The notes beneath the pieces were generated by a model. It saw nothing but the letters and a program-made list of their open reading frames with translations, was not told the DNA's origin and ran no database searches. The translations under genes were made by a program, and so were the position numbers. Below, piece by piece: positions 44,335-55,159 of a stretch of 64,000 nt of DNA. The stretch covers positions 1 to 64,000 of the forward strand of contig WPDH01000183.1 of assembly GCA_019137255.1 (NCBI GenBank), read 5' to 3'. The DNA comes from Corinectria fuckeliana. Taxonomy: Eukaryota; Ascomycota; Sordariomycetes; Hypocreales; Nectriaceae. The stretch's first letter is position 1; the number at the start of each line of letters is the position of its first letter.

Positions 44335-46132
44335 TTACTTAGCCCACTCAACAACCTCCAAGGCCAACATCACGAGGATAAGTGTGGAGGGAAGAATCCT
44401 ATAATGAGGATTAGCAACTTTCGGCCAAAATTTCGCGGACATCGGGATTCAGTTGACTTACCAAACAACATAGCTCTGGAACAGGATTCGGCCCATTGTT
44501 TTCTCAAAGATGCTGTTGATCTGGCAGATCTGTGCCAGCTGAAGTGCGCTAGGCGCACCAGTGAGCAAGAAGCAGACGATAACGAAAATGGGATCGTCAA
44601 GGATGCTGATCGGTAGGTATTTTGCAAACAGCGCTAGGATCGGAGCCATGATGAGAGTCGGCAGCAACATGCGGCAAATTAGCGAAGCAATTAGAAGCTT
44701 GTTTCCATTGCGGTCCTCTTCGGGATCGTGGACCTCATCAACGGCTTGGGTGTTGCGTGCCAGGTTGGCGCCCAAGACCACAAGAATCAGGGGAACGGCA
44801 ACGTTGCCACTGGAGCGGATAGCGCTGGTCACACTGTTTTGCACAAAGGATCCCTCTTCAAAAAAGAGGCTCTGAAGTGTGGGAATAGACGCGACAGTGA
44901 TGGCAAACAGCATAGCCCATAGCGGAGGGTTCATGAAGTCCCAGATGAAGTTGTTAAACTTAGCACCTGTCTTCTTCATGAAGCCAAAGGAAGACTGGAC
45001 AGGGCGGGGCAGGCTTTCGTAGTGACGGTTGAAAGTTTCTGATATAGTGCTCTTCCAAAGGCCGACCTTAGCCTGAACCGACGATAGAACTCCTTTGGAC
45101 TCATTGTCGTCATCCACGGAGCGAATTCGAGGGAAAGTGAGCAAGTCGTCTTCATCGGTGACGGGGTAGACGCTCCCGGGGGCCGACCGTTTCTTGAGGC
45201 TGTTCTTTTTGAGGTCATCATTACTGGAACCGGCAAGAGAGACCCTTGAGGCGTTCGCAATTGGGGTGCGGCCGGCGGGATCGTAGGACTGCGAGTCAGC
45301 ACTCGAACGGTCGTCTTCGTCCTCGGTCTCGCCTTCTAGACCGCTGATCAGAGGTTCCGTTTCATATTCATCGCCCTCGATGTGACGGCCCTGCCCCTCC
45401 TCAGCAATCTCCTGCTGGTACTCGGGATAGCTCTCCTTGGGAGCAAGCAGCACATGGTATCCCCAGCTCCAGCGAACTAGTTGACCGAGCTGCTGAAAGA
45501 TGAGAAGATACAGGATACCCCGAGCACCAACCTCGTCGTCGTTGTCTCCTGGAATCTTGTCCCAATGCAGACCTTGAATGGTCTGAGATAGCGAGAGAAC
45601 CATAGAAATGGGAAGCGAGTTGGAGTTGCCAAATACACCCATGGCAGTGACGAAGTTGGCGCCTCGCCTGTTGAATCGGAAAAGCTTGCCGACGACAATG
45701 GAGACAGTCCAGGACACGAAAGTCTGGATGACGAAAATAACAGGGATGATGGCTAGTTCGGAGAGCTTCTCAGCGTTGAGTTGAGAGGCGAGCTTCGTGA
45801 AGACTATGAAGCACAATAATCAGCGATGCCCATAGGGACTGGCGGAGTGCATGCGACTACTTACTCAGGCATGGCGTGAAGAGCATAACATTCAAGTTCG
45901 CCAAGAATTTCTGCTTATCGGCATCGAAGTGACCGAGCCTCGCGATGATGTATCCGGGAAGACTGACACAGACGACCTCTAGAACGGCTTCGAAGACAAG
46001 GAGACATAGATGCGGTAGCGCCGGGTGGGAATCGTGGTTGTTGAGCGCCTGTACGGGCAGTTCGTAATACCCTCGGGTGAACTGCGTCAGCCGGAACGAA
46101 GTCGGTGCCGGGAATATGCGTGAAGAATCCAT
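44335..46132 (-). CDS. auxin efflux carrier (AEC) family membrane transporter
   Basis: Membrane protein of the PIN/AEC fold, similar to the yeast Ecm3 group. Three exons on the minus strand: 46132-45865, 45803-44462 and 44398-44335, 557 aa. Two hydrophobic halves are visible: about residues 30-210 (LVFEAVLEVVCVSLPGYII, FTPCLIFTKLASQL across intron 1, VTAMGVFGNSNSLP) and about residues 365-557 (PPLWAMLFAITVASIP, VAVPLILVVLGANLA, MLLPTLIMAPILALF, FLLTGAPSALQLAQI). Between them lies a 150-residue acidic/Ser-rich cytoplasmic loop, probably regulatory. The GxFGNSNSLP and TGAPSALQ signatures are the crossover motifs of the family. The last exon (ILPSTLILVMLALEVVEW) completes the final helix. Transported substrate unknown. 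Confidence 0.9.
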
Positions 46133-46393
46133 CAAGAGGCTGCGGTGTATTCGTATGTTGTTGTGATGCGGATGAGGTCGGGAAACTGGTAAGGTGACGG
46201 GAGTGTTCTTGATCGGTCGGCGGGTAGGTACTAGTAGTAGGGTGGTTGATAAGGCACCGACAGCAGGGACGCGCGCAGCGGAGCGCAGGCACTACCGGCG
46301 CAAAGTGGGTCGACGGGTGATAAGGTACTTATTTGGTGGCCAGGCAAACGGCGCCTTAATGACGAGATGTGGTTCGGATAGAAGAGAATAGCG

Positions 46394-46413
46394 TCTCTCT
46401 CTCTCTCTCTCTC
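46394..46413. repeat. (TC)10 microsatellite
   Basis: Perfect TC dinucleotide repeat in the upstream region of the AEC transporter gene. Confidence 0.9.
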
Positions 46414-49400
46414 AATAGTATCGGCAGGTAGACGGTAGTGAGAGGGAAATGAGAAGCGCGGGAATGAGCAGACCAAGAGAAGAAAATGTTAGAGCGACCC
46501 GGAGAACAGTCTCAGGTGTGGATTCTTGATGGGGCGAGCTTGAGAGCGGCGGTGCCGGCGTGGCGCCCGGGAGGTACTTGTAGGTAGGTGGCCAGGCACA
46601 CCAGGCTACGACGTACTAAGAGAGGCAGGGCCCTAAGTACTTAAGCTAAGTAATTGATGTAAAAAGCACGTTCCCATCCTTGGTCACCGTCACCTCCAGC
46701 AACGAGGCGCAATGCGATGCCTGTCCGCGACAGCGCTTGTTACTGGATGGTGCGCTGGGTGCCACGGAGCTACAGGGCGTCATCCGCTGTTGCGAAGGGC
46801 TGGCTGGAACCAATGTGGATGTCCCTCCTGGTCGTCGTCTGGTCGTTTCTGGGACACCTGTGAAACTGGTTGTGGCGTGGGCCCTAGCAAGAACTTGCTT
46901 TTGGTCCTACGGATTCCATGTACGCATGCACTTGTGCGAATATAGTTGCAGCCAAGATTGTCTGTCGCAACCTTGATTCACCGCGTCAACTCGTCGTGGA
47001 GGCTGGGGTGTACCGATTGGACCACACCAACTTCTAACGCCATTATGTATGTGCATGCGCTGTCAGGGTGCCAAGGCCGTTAATCAATCAATTAACTTCC
47101 GTCGTGGAGCTCGTAGCCATCGTGATGAGACCAGGCTGCCAGGGCAAGCTGAAAGCCTGTTGGCTGACGGAGGTTATTCAGCGAGTAAGACGTTTAAAGA
47201 GACGAATGGGTGTGTGCATGGCAGCATGGCTACGTGGACGTGGATGGATGCCCTGGAAATGCAACCCTAGTACCGATACTTTGTACAGATTCCTCATCAA
47301 CGCCTGGCCTTGCGCGTCCACTACGTACTTCGCTGCGTCTCGCCGAGGAAATAAAGGTGGCAGCGACCTGATGGATGGATGGGTAATGCATGGCCTTTGG
47401 TCGACAGGGGGTGGAGAGGGTTTTGGCGGCAACCATCCACCATCTTGGAAGAACGGGAGGCCCCCATTCGGCTAGAACGTCGCTCTGTGGAACGTAAGCT
47501 ATGTAGGTACATATGGATGGGTGTGCGCCACGACCGGTATGGCTTCAATGTCGCCACTCGTCATAGATCGGTAGCTTGAAGCACGTTGCCCTGCTCTGAA
47601 CGCTAAGAGGTCGGCGCGTCCCTTGTCTTCAACCGGCTCTACATGTAAGACAGGCGAGCAATTGCATCACGATGATGAGAGGGTGCGCGATCCTCCGCAT
47701 CTCGATGCAGAAATCCACGTAGCTTAGGTCTAGTGGGTAGACTAAGTAGCAAGTCATACATACGCGGTAGACGGCTAAGGAAGTGTCACGAGACTGTTTC
47801 GTGCCTACGTGTGTAGAGGCAGAGAAGAGCTGAGCAACTGAGCTCCTGATGTCTTATCTCTGAGCCTTCGAACCAGATGTGTGGCTGTAAGAATGACCGC
47901 TACACCAAAAGGCAAGGCACCTTGCACTTGGGCAGGTCATATCTGTCTTAATAGGTGGTCACCCACCAACAGTGGCTAAAGGTGATTATGTAGTACATAC
48001 TAGTAGTAGTGTCGTGGTGGCGACTTGAAGGTGTGGCTTGATCCAGGCTGTAAAGATGGGGTTTGCCACGTTGGATAAGGCCACATAGCTTTTGAAGTGT
48101 GCATTTGTATCAACCTATTAGAAAAATGCTTTTCGGTCACATCACAAGTTCGCGGATGTTCCTTCTAGACCAACTCTGACTGGAATCGATGGAGAACACC
48201 AGCCCACCGCCTTCCCCATGGAAACGCATGTCTCTGACAACAAATCTCGCCATCTTACTAGGCCCTACATCGAACGGGAGATTTAAGAATGAAGGATCCC
48301 GTGCTGGGACACATGTGGCCCTGTGATGGATAAGTAGCTCCACCGTGTGTGCTTCCTAGCAAGTGATATCTGCCTCTACAGTATAGAGGCGTCACAGACA
48401 ACGAAGATCTCCCGCGGTGTGTTGGGGTTTAGCATCACAACGCTTGCCAAGCCATCCTCACATGTGAACGGTGAAACATATGATGATGGAGGTTTCGAAT
48501 TCCCGACGCACATCTGTAACACCCGCCCCTGGGCGTAAACTTGTAGGTCGTAATCAGGCAGATGTTTTTACATATCGTAGTAGATTATCAGAAATGAAAT
48601 ACCGTATATCAATACTATGTAATAAGGCAAAGTTGCTGGGGACTTGATTTTCCCAATGAAAGTACTGTAGCTATGACCTCGATCGTTTTGGGGTACAACG
48701 TACCCTGAATTGAGTCGAGAGTCGAATTGTGTGCAATCACACCAAGTTTCCGTCGTCATCTATGCGTACATCAATCATCATTGATAGGCGACGAAGGCAT
48801 CGTATCTATCCTAATAATAACCAAGCCACACGAGTGTCAAGATCCAGGAGGGGAGACTCGGGTCGAGTCCCGTTGATTCGTCTGGCGTCGCATGGCGGCA
48901 AGTCCTGTCTTGTTTTACCCTGCGATGGAATGCGACGTTCGCTGATGGTTGATGGTCGGTGACTCATCCTTGCCCGATCCATGCCAAGTGTCAACGTCAC
49001 TGATCGAAGAAGAAAAGAAGCGATGTGGGCAGGCCTGCCCAACAAGTACCCCAAGGTGTCAAGCCACACATGACATATGGATCTTCGTCAACGTCATCGC
49101 GCCGTGCTTGCAATCGAAGAAGAGAAACCTCGCAGCGACGCTCCTGTTTCGCCTGGGAAATTCTTGCTGGCGAATCCCCGTTGGAACCGTTTTTAACCAC
49201 GCAAGTAAAATAAAACAAATCAAGGCGGCGGTCCCTGTCTACAGCCTGTCTACAGGCGACGCGACGACGTGGCTTGTTACATTGCCACTTTGTCGCTGCT
49301 GCACGCGGCAGAGGCTCACGCCCGAAGTGACTTTTCCGTTCCTTTTCTGTGCATTTCCAGGGTACCCTCCTTCCTGCACACCTTGTTAGTCCAAGCTTTC

Positions 49401-49621
49401 CGGGCATCGGATAGTCGAGTGGAATGGGTTGGACGCACTGTAGCCTCCGCTCTCCCCTGTAACCTCCACTGCGATCACGCCTGTGGCCAGTGGCGGGCCA
49501 AGCGGGTAGTACGGTGCCGCCGGAACCGTGGCAGTGCAGCGGCCCAGCAGCCACCAACCCCTCGCTAATTACCAGCCAGCCCAACAGGGGACCTCACTCC
49601 AGCTTTTTTCGCCGCTTTGGC

Positions 49622-49680
49622 CTGCTTACCTGCCTGCCTGCCCACCTGCCTACCTGCCTACTAGGTCTACCTGCCTGTGC
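49622..49680. repeat. CCTGCCTA-type imperfect tandem repeat
   Basis: Imperfect repetition of (a/g)cctgcct and acctacct units on the plus strand; a second cluster of acctacct units lies at 49963-50007. Both precede the MAPKK gene. Confidence 0.7.
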
Positions 49681-50811
49681 CTAATGGATGCTGTGCCTTG
49701 TTTGCTGCGTGCCTTGCTTGCCATGAGCCAACAACCCGCCAACCACCACCCGTCATACATCAGCACCAAATCAACCTCCCTCCCTCGACTTCGCCCAACC
49801 TCCGGCTTTGTTCGAGCTCCTCTTCGCGCCCACGCCCCGTCCTGAGCCAACGTCGACGCCGTCTGCAGCTATACACGACTCATTGGCCCCTCCTCTCTCA
49901 CGCTCGCCCGCCACGACCCCGCACCCGCATCCAGCGCGCTGCTGCAACTCACCATCGCTACCTAGACCTACTTACCTACCTACCTAGGCCTACCTACCTT
50001 ACCTACTGCAACTATACGTCGACCACGAGACTGCATATCGCCGCACGGAACATATCATAGCACAGCATCGAAACACCACAACGACCGCATCACACCTCAT
50101 GCTGTTGTGCGCAGATATCCTAGAACCCCTCGAGGTATGAAGTAGCGGTACCAGCCGTCCAAGCACGAAGCCACCATACCCAACTCCATGCGAATTGCTC
50201 CCTCCGTTGCCCGCCTATTTCCTACATGCAGTATCTAATCACTCTCTGTCCCAGCTCGTTCGACAAACACCCTCGGTACAAAACCCCCCCGCCAATACCA
50301 CCGCTTTGTCCCACGAGCCAAACTCGACCTCGCTCTTACGCCGTGTCAACTATACCTCTACCTATTGAAACGTCTTGGACTGCCATATGGCTGAGGCTCG
50401 TCTCACGGTCCCGGTAGAACGAAACCAACTCCTCGAAAGTCCACGCAATACGAGTCCCCCTCGTTTCAGGCCACCCGTCCGATATCATACCTAGTATCGG
50501 GGCATCAAGCTGTGGCCGTCCATTACCCAAACAGCCCTGGTCGCCAGCCACCAGTCTAGCTTGCTCGCTGCGAGAGTACATTTTAGCTCCAAAAATCGGA
50601 CCATCTGCTCCCTTTTCATCCCTCACACTCTGCGCATCGAATCGATCGCGGCCCGTATACCGATCGAAATCCCGGTTTGGCTTTGATCCGTCCCTCGCCT
50701 GATTTCACACGCCCGCGTCGCCAAGTCTGCCATTACACGGTTTTTGACCGTCCGCAAAAAAGCCTCCCACCCCCGCAATCGCTCTCGATATTTCGCACAA
50801 GACTCTTCACG

Positions 50812-52911
50812 ATGAGTTCTGACACCATACCGGCCACGCCAGACGAGGGCTCCGAGTTCAAAGACTTGTCCATGCCTGTGTCCCCCGGTTCCGACGAGTC
50901 ATCCAATCCCAGCACGCCGCTCGAAGCCCCGGACAGCCCTGACGAGTTCCCTAAGCGGTTACCTTCGTTACGATCCGTCTCCGATCCCCGCAACATGAAT
51001 CCCAACTCTACAGCCCTCGGGCTCTTAGGCATGGCCAGAAACCCCGTGCAACACTCTTCCAGCTTTGCTGGAAGCTCTAGCGCCTCCATGGACAATAGCG
51101 TAATGGCCAAGGCGCGAGCACTACACCAGCAGCGATTACAAAAGGGCATGTCCCCAGTAAGTCCCTCCTCGCCGGCAGGACAGGCCCCAGGGGGCATGGG
51201 GAACGGCTTCCCCGCCAATTTGCGCATGCCCCCCAACATGCAACGACCGACCCCCATGCACCCTAAATCCGCACCCGTGGTACCAAAGCAGTCACTGAGT
51301 GAACGGAGGGCGAAGATGGGTGCCATGGGAGGCATGCCTGGCATGGGAGGTATGCCTGGCATGGGAGGTATGGGCATGAAGCTATCAGACATGAGCGGCA
51401 GCAACCCTATTGTTCCCGGGATGCGACGAACAGGCGCCCCGAAACTCTCAGACATGGCGGGAGACAAGTCGCAAGAGCAGAAGCAGAATGGAGGTGGTCA
51501 TGGTTCCAAGCTGGACGAGTTCAAAAAGTATATCGATACAGACAAGGGCTGGGTCACATTTGACGGCGCTGCCACTATCACAAGGACAGGAGTCAACTTC
51601 GCCAATGGTCAGACCTTCAGCATCTCTCTCGACGAAGTGGAGGTATTAGATGAGTTAGGAAAGGGCAACTACGGGACAGTCTACAAGGTCAAGCACGCAA
51701 AACGGAGGGCTCCGCGGTTTGGCCAAGGCTTACGGGGGAGGAGACCTCCGCCAGTCCATCACAGCCGATCTGAACCTTATCCAGACGGCGCCACGGAGGG
51801 CTCGGTTGACAGCCCAGCAGCCAACGAGGACGGCACCACTTCCGGCGTAATCATGGCCATGAAGGAGATGCGCTTAGAGCTTGACGACGCCAAGTTCGCA
51901 ACCATCCTAAAGGAACTGGTCATCTTGCACGAGTGCATATCGCCGTACATCATCGAATTCTATGGTGCCTTTTTTCAAGAAGGCGCCGTTTATATTTGCA
52001 TTGAACACATGGACGGCGGGTCCATCGACAAGCTATACAACGGCGGGATCCCAGAGAACGTGCTACGAAAGATCACCTATTCAACAGTCATGGGGCTCAA
52101 GTCACTCAAAGAGGAACATAGTATCATACACCGCGATGTCAAACCGACGAACATTCTTATCAACACCCGCGGGCAAATCAAGATCTGTGATTTCGGTGTC
52201 AGTGGTAACCTAGTGGCCAGCAAAGCCATGACAAACATTGGATGCCAGAGCTACATGGCTCCCGAGAGAATCTCGGGTGGTGGGTTCGCTCCGGCGGGCA
52301 ACAGCGATGGGTCATACAGCGTTCAGAGTGATGTCTGGAGCTTGGGATTGACTATTATAGAGTGCGCGAAAGGCGCATATCCTTATCCTCCTGAGGTGTC
52401 ATCCACAATCTTCAGCCAGCTAAGCGTACGTTCAATCCTACCCCTTCTAACTACCTTTCTCAAGATGTGGTCCCAATGAAAACTGACCCCGGTATAGGCA
52501 ATTGTCGAGGGAGAGGCACCTTCTATGCCCGACACAGGCTACTCAGATGCATCAAGGGACTTCGTCAAGGCGTGTCTGCACAAGATCCCCCTGAAGCGGC
52601 CGACGTACGCCATGCTACTGAAGCACCCCTGGCTCATCGAGTTCACCAAACCTCAAACTATTACTGAAGAGGTTGAAGAAGGAGATGAGGCCGACAAGGT
52701 CGCAGAAGCCGTTGGCAAGATAAACTTGGGTACCACAACCGAGGACGCTGAAGTAGCTGAATGGGTGAAGTCGGTGTTGAAGCGCAAGGAGGATGGCCTA
52801 GATAAGGGAGGCTCCTCTCGGCCAGCATTGCACGCCGCACCGCTCGATAGCGTCAGCCCGATGGGTAGCCCACTCATCGGATCAGAGCCGAAGAATATGG
52901 GAGGACGCTGA
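50812..52911 (+). CDS. PBS2: Pbs2-type MAP kinase kinase (HOG pathway)
   Basis: Dual-specificity kinase that activates the Hog1-type MAPK under osmotic stress. Exons 50812-52425 and 52498-52911 give 675 aa. The first ATG in frame is used. The N-terminal 280 residues are disordered, with a Met/Gly tandem repeat (GGMPGMGGMPGMGGMG), then the Pbs2-type lead-in DEFKKYIDTDKGWVTFDGAATITR. Kinase motifs: GKGNYGTVYKV (about 282-292), an insert of some 50 residues, the ATP-binding Lys in MAMKEM (about 349), catalytic HRDVKPTN (about 440), DFGVSGNLVAS (about 460) with S-x3-T phosphorylation sites (SKAMT), and MAPERISGGG. Pbs2 over Mkk1 or Ste7 is chosen from the DEFKKYID lead-in and the insert before the Lys. 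Confidence 0.93.
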
Positions 52912-53969
52912 GGAGCAATATCTCACTATCAAGCGAGCCAGACGACCCCCTCTCTACCCTTCTCATTCCATTTGCATCTCCTGCTGCAGACAGCCACATG
53001 GGCGGAACCGAGTTTTCTTGGGACGGAGCCAACAGAGCGGGTATCTTTGGCTTTCAAAAAAAAAAAAAAAGATCAGTGTTTACCCCCTATCCTTACTAGC
53101 ATCGTACAGCATTGGACGGCAACAATTTGGTATCTCCTTTGTTTCAGCCGTCTTCATCAAATCAAGACTGAAGGGCGAAATATCTCATTACCCTTCCACC
53201 CTTGTTCCCTACTTTACTACAATCTGTCTCCTATAATCTGCCTTCTCTGCCATTACCCAATTCCTTTTTTCTTTCTTGCACAACGGCCTCTGTACACGTA
53301 TTGGGAAGGCTTCTTAGACTGGGAACTCCGCTCGACACTATCCTCTGTTAGGACATCGGTAGGGCCGGGGACGGCTGGGTCGGAGGTGGCAATTGCACTT
53401 TCTAGTTTTTGTTCTTATGGTGTACGCATATGATGATGACGGACAAGAGTGGGCGAAGAAAGGGTTCGAGGGCAACTTCGGGCCTTTGTTTTCTAGTACT
53501 GCATTGAATGAGACGTATATGAGTTGGGTGGGCGCGGGTGAGAAGAAGAGAAGGAAACGGCGATTTTGATCAAGATGTTTTAGCCTAACGAGATTACTTG
53601 AAGCGAAGATACTTCGGTAACAGTGAGGAAAATAGTTTACTTACTAAGCTAAAATGTGAAACTTGAATGAGGCATCGATTGTAACATAACTTGCTCAAGT
53701 TTGATTATCTCCAGCCCCTGCTTCACAAGAACATACTTACGTACATAATAGTACTAACATGTTTACCAGCAAAGCTTAATCACCGATATCAGCGAGTGGC
53801 ATTATTAACAACGTATACCTATTAGTCGTAAAAACAACTATCAGAAAGTAGGCAACTAGAATTATTTCTCTCTCAACTTTACGTTCAAGTCAAGATAGAA
53901 CCTTTGACCCCCGCTACAGACAGCGAACATGTACAAGGCCAGAATTAAGGAAGCGTGCAACGGAATTCA
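52912..53969. other. 3' region of PBS2 and intergenic
   Basis: About 1.06 kb, including an A15 run at 53056-53070. No gene is seen. From about 53600 it is moderately AT-rich. Confidence 0.55.
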
Positions 53970-54236
53970 TCATGACCGACCCCCAGTACTATTTATAGCA
54001 GCCAAAGCTGTGTTGAAAGTGGAAACGCTCCCGCCATCACTCGAACTCAGCGACGCGGGTCTAGAATTGTGAGTAAACCTTTCCTCACTGGATGTTCCAC
54101 GCAGTTGGATTGCGTCGTCCGCGCGTCTCCCCACATCCTCATTATCATCAGCTGCGCCATCCATGGCAGACACGTGTACCGACTGCTGCGTTGGCCGCGG
54201 AATAGCAGGCTGAGCAGCCAAGGAAGATGACCCACG
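53970..54236 (-). other. in-frame open extension after the SUR7-family stop codon
   Basis: Directly after the TAG at 54239-54237 the same frame runs for 88 sense codons to TGA (53972-53970). The encoded segment starts RGSSSLAAQPAIPRP, contains MDGAADDNEDVGRRADDAIQL and SSEERFTHNSRPASLSSSDGG, and looks like a typical hydrophilic fungal C-terminal tail. It may be 3' UTR, a readthrough extension, or a former tail cut off by a point mutation. No intron of normal size would remove the TAG. Confidence 0.45.
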
Positions 54237-55159
54237 CTATGCGTAATCATCCTTGACGCGACGGCCGTCGTAGTTGTTGCTGCGAACGCTGCGGGTACGA
54301 CGACCCCACCGCCGTCCACCGCCGCCGGAGGTGGGAGTATCCTTGCTGCCGCGAAGTCCGACGCAGAAGAGCGCGGTGGCAATGAACAGGGCAGCCCAAG
54401 AAGCCCAGGCAAAGCCGAAAGCGTACTTGCCGATCTGAGCAGAGCGGTTATTATGATGAAAAGCGTTGCGGGCGAGAACAAAGGTTGCGCTGGGGAAATA
54501 TGTCAGTAACGGAAATATTTGCTTCAGCAGGGGGGGGGGGGGGGGGGGGGGGAANNGGGGGGTGGGAAGCATACGTCATCAGAGCCATGGAAACGGAAGA
54601 GAAAAAGAGGGCAACCATGGAGATGAGGCCCGAAATGGCAGCGCCCAAGCGACCGCAGCAGGCGAGGAAGCCGGAAAAGAAGGCCAGGATCTCGAAGAAG
54701 AGAGTGATGAGTATCAAGACCCAGGCAAACCGCCACAGGTAGAAGTACTTGGTCGACGTGGTGTCGCCGCCATGGCTGCCAGTAAGCTGCGAGGGCGCAT
54801 TATCAGGGTTCGAATCCCAAGCCTTGCCGAAAGCGGGCGCGGGACGGGCCTTGCTGCAGTCTTGGTTGCCCTGGCCGCAGAAGTAGAAGAAGGTCCACTG
54901 GGTGACGTCGCGAGCGCCCGTGATGCCCGAGGTGTCGGCGCGCAGGAAGTAGGTCTTGTTGAGGGGCGTAGAGTCTGTGACGCCGGAGAGGATGATGAAG
55001 AAGAGGAAGAGTATGGAGACGGCGGTCAGGACGAGGCCAGCGAGGCCGAGGGGTGCGTCTGAGGCGAGCTTTTGTTAGCAAGAAATGCTTCCAGAGCGTG
55101 GTGGGTTGTGGCGAGTGGGCGGACGGTGGTGTTTCGGTTGGGAACTTACTTCTGGCCAT
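54237..55159 (-). CDS. SUR7/PalI-family four-span membrane protein
   Basis: Eisosome/MCC-type plasma membrane protein of the fungal SUR7 family. Exons on the minus strand: 55159-55150 (10 nt), 55058-54575 and 54489-54237 give 248 aa. Intron 1 is 91 nt; intron 2 contains a long C run (minus strand) and a 2-base assembly gap. Four hydrophobic segments: about residues 6-30 (LGLAGLVLTAVSILFLFFII), 120-140 (FAWVLILITLFFEILAF), 146-165 and 193-215. The extracellular loop between the first two holds the family motif WTFFYFCGQGNQDCS (W...C...C). The C-terminal Arg/Gly tail ends RRVKDDYA at TAG. The same frame stays open for 89 more codons after this stop (see findings). A role in membrane domains and cell wall integrity is inferred from the family. 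Confidence 0.9.
54531..54562. repeat. poly-G run with assembly gap inside SUR7-family intron
   Basis: Over 20 G residues, then aa, two unknown bases (54555-54556) and more G, all within the second intron of the SUR7-family gene. The gap does not touch coding sequence; the true run length is unknown. Confidence 0.85.

Larger units (their letters stand above)
46133..50811. other. long gene-free region and PBS2 upstream leader
   Basis: About 4.7 kb with no gene I can support. 46133-46500 is the transporter leader with a (CT)n tract (46394-46413). 46.6-49.4 kb has only short overlapping frames, many rich in Cys/Arg/His, without motifs. From about 49.5 kb the plus strand becomes pyrimidine-rich with CTGC/CTAC repeats (49622-49680 and 49963-50007), which I read as promoter and long 5' leader of the Pbs2-type kinase. 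A donor-like ctcgaggtatga at about 50127-50138 could start a leader intron. Confidence 0.5.

Noticed and set aside
45100..45470. Possible separate gene in the acidic stretch of the AEC transporter
   Set aside because: The stretch is in frame with both hydrophobic halves and is the usual central cytoplasmic loop of fungal AEC proteins.
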